A DNA stretch of 8,509 bases, taken from contig CAAGKW010000235.1 in the NCBI GenBank assembly GCA_900770585.1, forward strand, positions 1 to 8,509, written 5' to 3'. The notes under the pieces were generated by a model. It was given only the letters and a program-made list of their open reading frames with translations. It was not told where the DNA came from and searched no databases. Below, piece after piece: positions 5,916-8,509 of the stretch; the first letter of the stretch is position 1, and each line of letters begins with the position of its first letter. The DNA is from an uncultured Alistipes sp. GTDB taxonomy: Bacteria; Bacteroidota; Bacteroidia; Bacteroidales; Rikenellaceae. A program made the translations under genes and the position numbers.

Positions 5916-6725
5916 ATGAAGAATGTAATGCTCTACTTCGGGTCATTCAACCCGATCCACAGAGGCCACATCGCCATTGCCGAGTATGCCGTTGAGCATC
6001 GTCTTTGCGACGAGGTGATACTGATCGTGTCGCCACAAAATCCGCATAAAGCCGCACCCGAGCTGGCCGCTGAATTGCAACGATTCGAAATGGCCGAGAT
6101 CGCGTGTGCCGAGTCGCGTTTTCCGGAGCAGATAAAGGCGTCAGCCGTTGAATTTGTACTCGAACGTCCCTCTTACACGGTCAATACGTTGCGTTACCTG
6201 AGCGACAATTTCGGCAACGAAATGCGTTTCTCGATATTGATGGGCGGTGATCTGATTCGCACGCTCGACACGTGGCGCGAACCCGAATATATTCTCGAAA
6301 ACTTCCCGATTTACGTCTATCCGCGTAAGGGCGAGCCGATCGATAAATTCACCGATCGTGTTACGATTCTCGAAGACGCTCCTCAGCACAACTACTCGTC
6401 AACCTCGGTGCGACGCACTCTGCAAACGGGTGGCGACGCGCAGTCGATGTTGTGTGCTGGTGTACTGAAATATATTCGACAGAATAACCTCTGGTCAGCT
6501 GCCGCATATCGCCAGCAGTTGGATGAGAAGATCGATGCCGATCCCGACAATGCCAAACACTACATCGAGCGAGGCGAGTGGCACTATCGCCACAACGAGT
6601 GGGGTGCTGCGCTGAACGACTTCAAGCGAGCAGCAGCGATTGACCCCGAATGCGAAGCAAAGAACTATATTGATCTGATTCAGGAGATCCTTGCATTCAG
6701 ATATAAAGATATTTACAATCCTTAG
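5916..6725 (+). CDS. nadD: Nicotinate-nucleotide adenylyltransferase with C-terminal TPR extension
   Basis: Joins nicotinate mononucleotide and ATP to deamido-NAD, a late step of NAD synthesis. The core (about 1-193) shows the nucleotidyltransferase motif FGSFNPIHRGH (8-18) with the HxGH at 15-18, RPSYTVNTLRY (84-94), MGGDL with a downstream DTW (109-120), and the SSTSVR motif (161-166) that binds the triphosphate. The protein is 269 residues; ordinary NadD proteins are about 190-215. Residues 213-246 are a near-perfect 34-residue tetratricopeptide repeat with Gly220, Tyr224, Ala232, Phe236, Ala239 and Pro244 at consensus places, and the tail ends in FRYKDIYNP, like small TPR proteins I recall from Bacteroidales. 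There is no stop or frame change at the junction, so this is a true fusion. It ends 13 bases before ddl. Confidence 0.95.
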   Translation: MKNVMLYFGSFNPIHRGHIAIAEYAVEHRLCDEVILIVSPQNPHKAAPELAAELQRFEMAEIACAESRFPEQIKASAVEFVLERPSYTVNTLRYLSDNFGNEMRFSILMGGDLIRTLDTWREPEYILENFPIYVYPRKGEPIDKFTDRVTILEDAPQHNYSSTSVRRTLQTGGDAQSMLCAGVLKYIRQNNLWSAAAYRQQLDEKIDADPDNAKHYIERGEWHYRHNEWGAALNDFKRAAAIDPECEAKNYIDLIQEILAFRYKDIYNP

Positions 6726-6738
6726 AAAACATTTGGAA

Positions 6739-7719
6739 ATGAAGAAATTAAATATCGCCCTGCTTTCAGGAGGCGACTCGTCGGAGCGCGAGATTGCTTT
6801 GGCAAGTGCAGCGCAGATCGAGCAGGCAATGGACCACTCGAAGTATGATATTACGGTGGTCGATGTGCAGGGGCGCAATTGGACCCACACGACAGCTGAG
6901 GGCGAGGTAATCGCAATCGACAAGAACGACTTTTCAATCACAATCGATGGCATACACAAGCCCTTCGACTATGCGCTGATTATTATCCACGGTACCCCGG
7001 GCGAGGACGGCAAATTGCAGGGTTATCTTGACATTATGGGCGTTCCTTATTCGTCGTGCGGAATGGCATCGTCGGTAATCACGTTTGATAAAATCTCGAC
7101 CAAGCGTGCCGTTGCAGGCAAGGTTCCCGTTGCACGCGAGATCTTCCTTACACGCAACGAGAGCGTATCGGCAGATGAGGTGGTTGCACAATTAGGACTG
7201 CCCGTATTTATCAAGCCCAATGCAAGTGGTAGCAGTTGTGGCGTTACGAAAGTATCGAAGAAGGAGGATATCGAAGCCGCCATCGAGTATGCTCGTAGCG
7301 AGAGCGACGACGTGCTGATCGAGGAGATGATTTCGGGTCGCGAGATTGGTTGCGGTTTGATGATTCTTGGCGAAAAGGAGTATGTATTCCCGCTGACCGA
7401 GATCGTTTCGAAAAAGGATTTCTTCGACTATGAGGCTAAATATACAAGTGGTATGTCGGACGAGATCACACCCGCACCGATCGACGAACAATCGGCCGAG
7501 AAGATTCGCCGTATGGCTGTCGAGGCTTACCGACTGTGCCGTTGCAGTGGAGTAGTACTCGCCGACTTTATCCTCACCCCCGAGAGTGTACCCTATATGG
7601 TCGAGATCAATACGATTCCCGGAATGAGCGCCGCAAGTATCGTCCCCAAGCAAGCTGCCACAATGGGAATGTCATTGGGCGAAATGTTCGATTTAGTAAT
7701 AGCTGATTCACTGAAATAA
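6739..7719 (+). CDS. ddl: D-alanine--D-alanine ligase
   Basis: An ATP-grasp ligase that makes the D-Ala-D-Ala dipeptide for peptidoglycan precursors. The 326 residues contain LLSGGDSSEREIALAS (8-23), HGTPGEDGKLQGYLD (84-98), the mobile segment PYSSCGMASSVITFDK (103-118), the ATP-binding IKPNASGSSCGV (158-169), EEMISGREIG (195-204), and the metal-binding end ADFILTP (275-281) with EINTIPGMS (289-297). FDYEAKY (229-235) keeps the tyrosine-containing loop of D-Ala-D-Ala ligases; the lysine-type substitution of vancomycin-resistance VanA ligases is not seen, so normal dipeptide specificity is inferred. I chose the ATG at 6739 because it begins directly at the first family strand; an upstream ATG at 6691 would add 16 residues and overlap nadD. 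The stop overlaps the next start by one base. Confidence 0.96.
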   Translation: MKKLNIALLSGGDSSEREIALASAAQIEQAMDHSKYDITVVDVQGRNWTHTTAEGEVIAIDKNDFSITIDGIHKPFDYALIIIHGTPGEDGKLQGYLDIMGVPYSSCGMASSVITFDKISTKRAVAGKVPVAREIFLTRNESVSADEVVAQLGLPVFIKPNASGSSCGVTKVSKKEDIEAAIEYARSESDDVLIEEMISGREIGCGLMILGEKEYVFPLTEIVSKKDFFDYEAKYTSGMSDEITPAPIDEQSAEKIRRMAVEAYRLCRCSGVVLADFILTPESVPYMVEINTIPGMSAASIVPKQAATMGMSLGEMFDLVIADSLK

Positions 7720-8303
7720 TGATAGAGATTGATGATAAAATCGTAAGCCTCGATCTGTTGCGCGAATGTTTCGTGTGCGATCTGGGCAAATGTCGCGGTA
7801 TCTGCTGCGTCGAGGGCAATGCAGGTGCACCGCTCGAAATGGAGGAGATCGACATTCTCGAAGAGGAGTACGAGAACTACAAGCCCTATATGAAACCCGA
7901 AGGCGTCGAGGCAATTGATCGACAGGGTTTTATGGTGGTTGATGACGACGGTGACTACTGCACTCCGCTGATCAACGACGCCGAATGTGCCTACTCGTTC
8001 GAGGAGAACGGCGTTACGTTCTGCGCTATCGAGCGTGCCTACCGCGAGGGCAAATGTTCGTTCTACAAACCCATTTCGTGCCACCTTTATCCCATTCGAT
8101 TGGTCAATTTCTCGAACGGCAGCGTCGGACTGAATTATCATCGCTGGTCGGTTTGTCGCGACGCAGTAGAGGGCGGTCGCAAATTGGGCGTACCCGTCTA
8201 TAAAGCACTGAAAGAGCCTATTACCCGTCGCTTTGGCGAGGAGTTCTACACCGCACTCGAAGCTGCCGAAGAATATATCAAAGAGAGCGAAAAATCAGAA
8301 TAA
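7719..8303 (+). CDS. DUF3109 family cysteine-rich protein
   Basis: A 194-residue protein that I place in the DUF3109 family; its function is unknown. It has eleven cysteines: 17, 20, 25, 29, 30, 81, 90, 102, 113, 121 and 146. The N-terminal CFVCDLGKCRGICC (17-30) looks like a metal or iron-sulfur site, in the manner of the YkgJ-like zinc/iron cluster proteins, and later segments AYSFEENGVTFCAIE (91-105), KCSFYKPISCHLYPIR (112-127) and YHRWSVC (140-146) add further ligands. No signal peptide or membrane helix is visible, so it is likely cytoplasmic. Its ATG overlaps the ddl stop (TAATG), which indicates translational coupling and a role tied to the same operon. The C-terminal end (177-194) is a charged helix. 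The family call is fairly secure; any enzymatic role is open. Confidence 0.8.
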   Translation: MIEIDDKIVSLDLLRECFVCDLGKCRGICCVEGNAGAPLEMEEIDILEEEYENYKPYMKPEGVEAIDRQGFMVVDDDGDYCTPLINDAECAYSFEENGVTFCAIERAYREGKCSFYKPISCHLYPIRLVNFSNGSVGLNYHRWSVCRDAVEGGRKLGVPVYKALKEPITRRFGEEFYTALEAAEEYIKESEKSE

Positions 8304-8308
8304 TTGTC

Positions 8309-8316
8309 TATCTTTG
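8309..8316 (+). promoter_or_regulatory. Bacteroidetes-type -7 box before the exported-protein gene
   Basis: TATCTTTG matches TAnnTTTG exactly and lies six bases after the DUF3109 stop. Transcription would start near 8320-8323, about 17-20 bases before the GTG at 8340. No clear -33 TTG was found upstream, inside the DUF3109 gene. This separates the last gene, at least partly, from the ddl operon. No terminator hairpin is visible between 8304 and 8339. Confidence 0.5.
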
Positions 8317-8339
8317 CCCGACTAAAAAATACGATTAAC

Positions 8340-8509
8340 GTGAAAATTACCAAACTTATTCTCCCCATAGCCCTCGCGCTCGCTACGACAGCCACAGCGC
8401 AGGACGTAAATAAGCTCAAAGAGTTGCTCCAACAAGCACAGAGCGAGGTTGAACTGCTCGAAGCAATGCCCAAAGCAAAAGCACAACCCGTCAACTCGGT
8501 AAGCACCGG
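8340..8509 (+). CDS. Exported protein of unknown function (5' end only)
   Basis: The first 56 codons of an open frame that leaves the right edge. A GTG start at 8340 gives a short Sec signal peptide: KITK, a hydrophobic core LILPIALALAT (6-16), and a likely signal-peptidase I site after Ala20 in TATAQD. The mature part begins with DVNKLKELLQQAQSEVELLE (22-41), an amphipathic, probably coiled-coil helix, then an Ala/Lys/Pro-rich linker. There is no lipobox cysteine, so it should be periplasmic or secreted, not a lipoprotein. The frame and signal peptide support a real gene, and a -7 box lies just upstream. A TTG at 8304 is an alternative start but would overlap the promoter. I do not recognise the family from this fragment. 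Confidence 0.7.
   Translation, partial: MKITKLILPIALALATTATAQDVNKLKELLQQAQSEVELLEAMPKAKAQPVNSVST

Noticed and set aside
6691..6738. Upstream start for ddl overlapping nadD
   Set aside because: It would add 16 residues before the first family strand and overlap the end of nadD by 35 bases; the ATG at 6739 fits the 12-13 base spacing of the operon.
1..8509. Mobile elements, prophage, defence systems, CRISPR arrays, tRNA or rRNA genes
   Set aside because: None was seen. All recognisable proteins are core metabolism or conserved unknowns, and no terminal inverted repeats, spaced repeats or tRNA-like folds stood out.

Overview
The window is a compact, fully coding stretch of a Bacteroidota chromosome, most likely Bacteroidales and close to Alistipes (Rikenellaceae). 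The grounds are the -7 promoter boxes of the Bacteroidetes type TAnnTTTG, start codons without strong Shine-Dalgarno sequences, the SerA variant typical of Bacteroides relatives, a VorB-type oxidoreductase gene, and codons rich in TCG and GAT. The genus is a guess from overall feel, not from a marker gene.

Two gene sets diverge from a 220-base control region (about 4228-4447). To the left, on the minus strand, run serC, serA, a DUF1015 gene, a two-cluster ferredoxin and vorB, which leaves the window at base 1. SerA and SerC convert 3-phosphoglycerate to O-phosphoserine. The DUF1015 protein has no proven role but sits directly behind them. The ferredoxin and VorB are subunits of a 2-oxoacid:ferredoxin oxidoreductase, so the set joins serine synthesis to oxidoreductase chemistry of anaerobic 2-oxoacid metabolism.

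To the right, on the plus strand, run yicC, gmk, nadD, ddl and a DUF3109 gene, with gaps of 9-13 bases or a one-base overlap, so they look like one operon: RNA turnover, GMP phosphorylation, NAD synthesis, the D-Ala-D-Ala dipeptide for peptidoglycan, and a cysteine-rich protein of unknown role. NadD carries an additional C-terminal tetratricopeptide module. A new promoter then starts a gene for an exported protein that is cut by the right edge.

Beyond the genes, the most striking structures are RNA hairpins on the serine-side transcript: a 17-bp stem with a four-base loop that fills most of the space between serA and DUF1015, and a 13-bp stem with a one-sided bulge at the predicted 5' end of the serC mRNA. 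In both, G-U pairs close the stem only in the minus-strand RNA. I saw no tRNA, rRNA, CRISPR array, insertion sequence or prophage gene. The window looks like core housekeeping DNA, not an accessory island.
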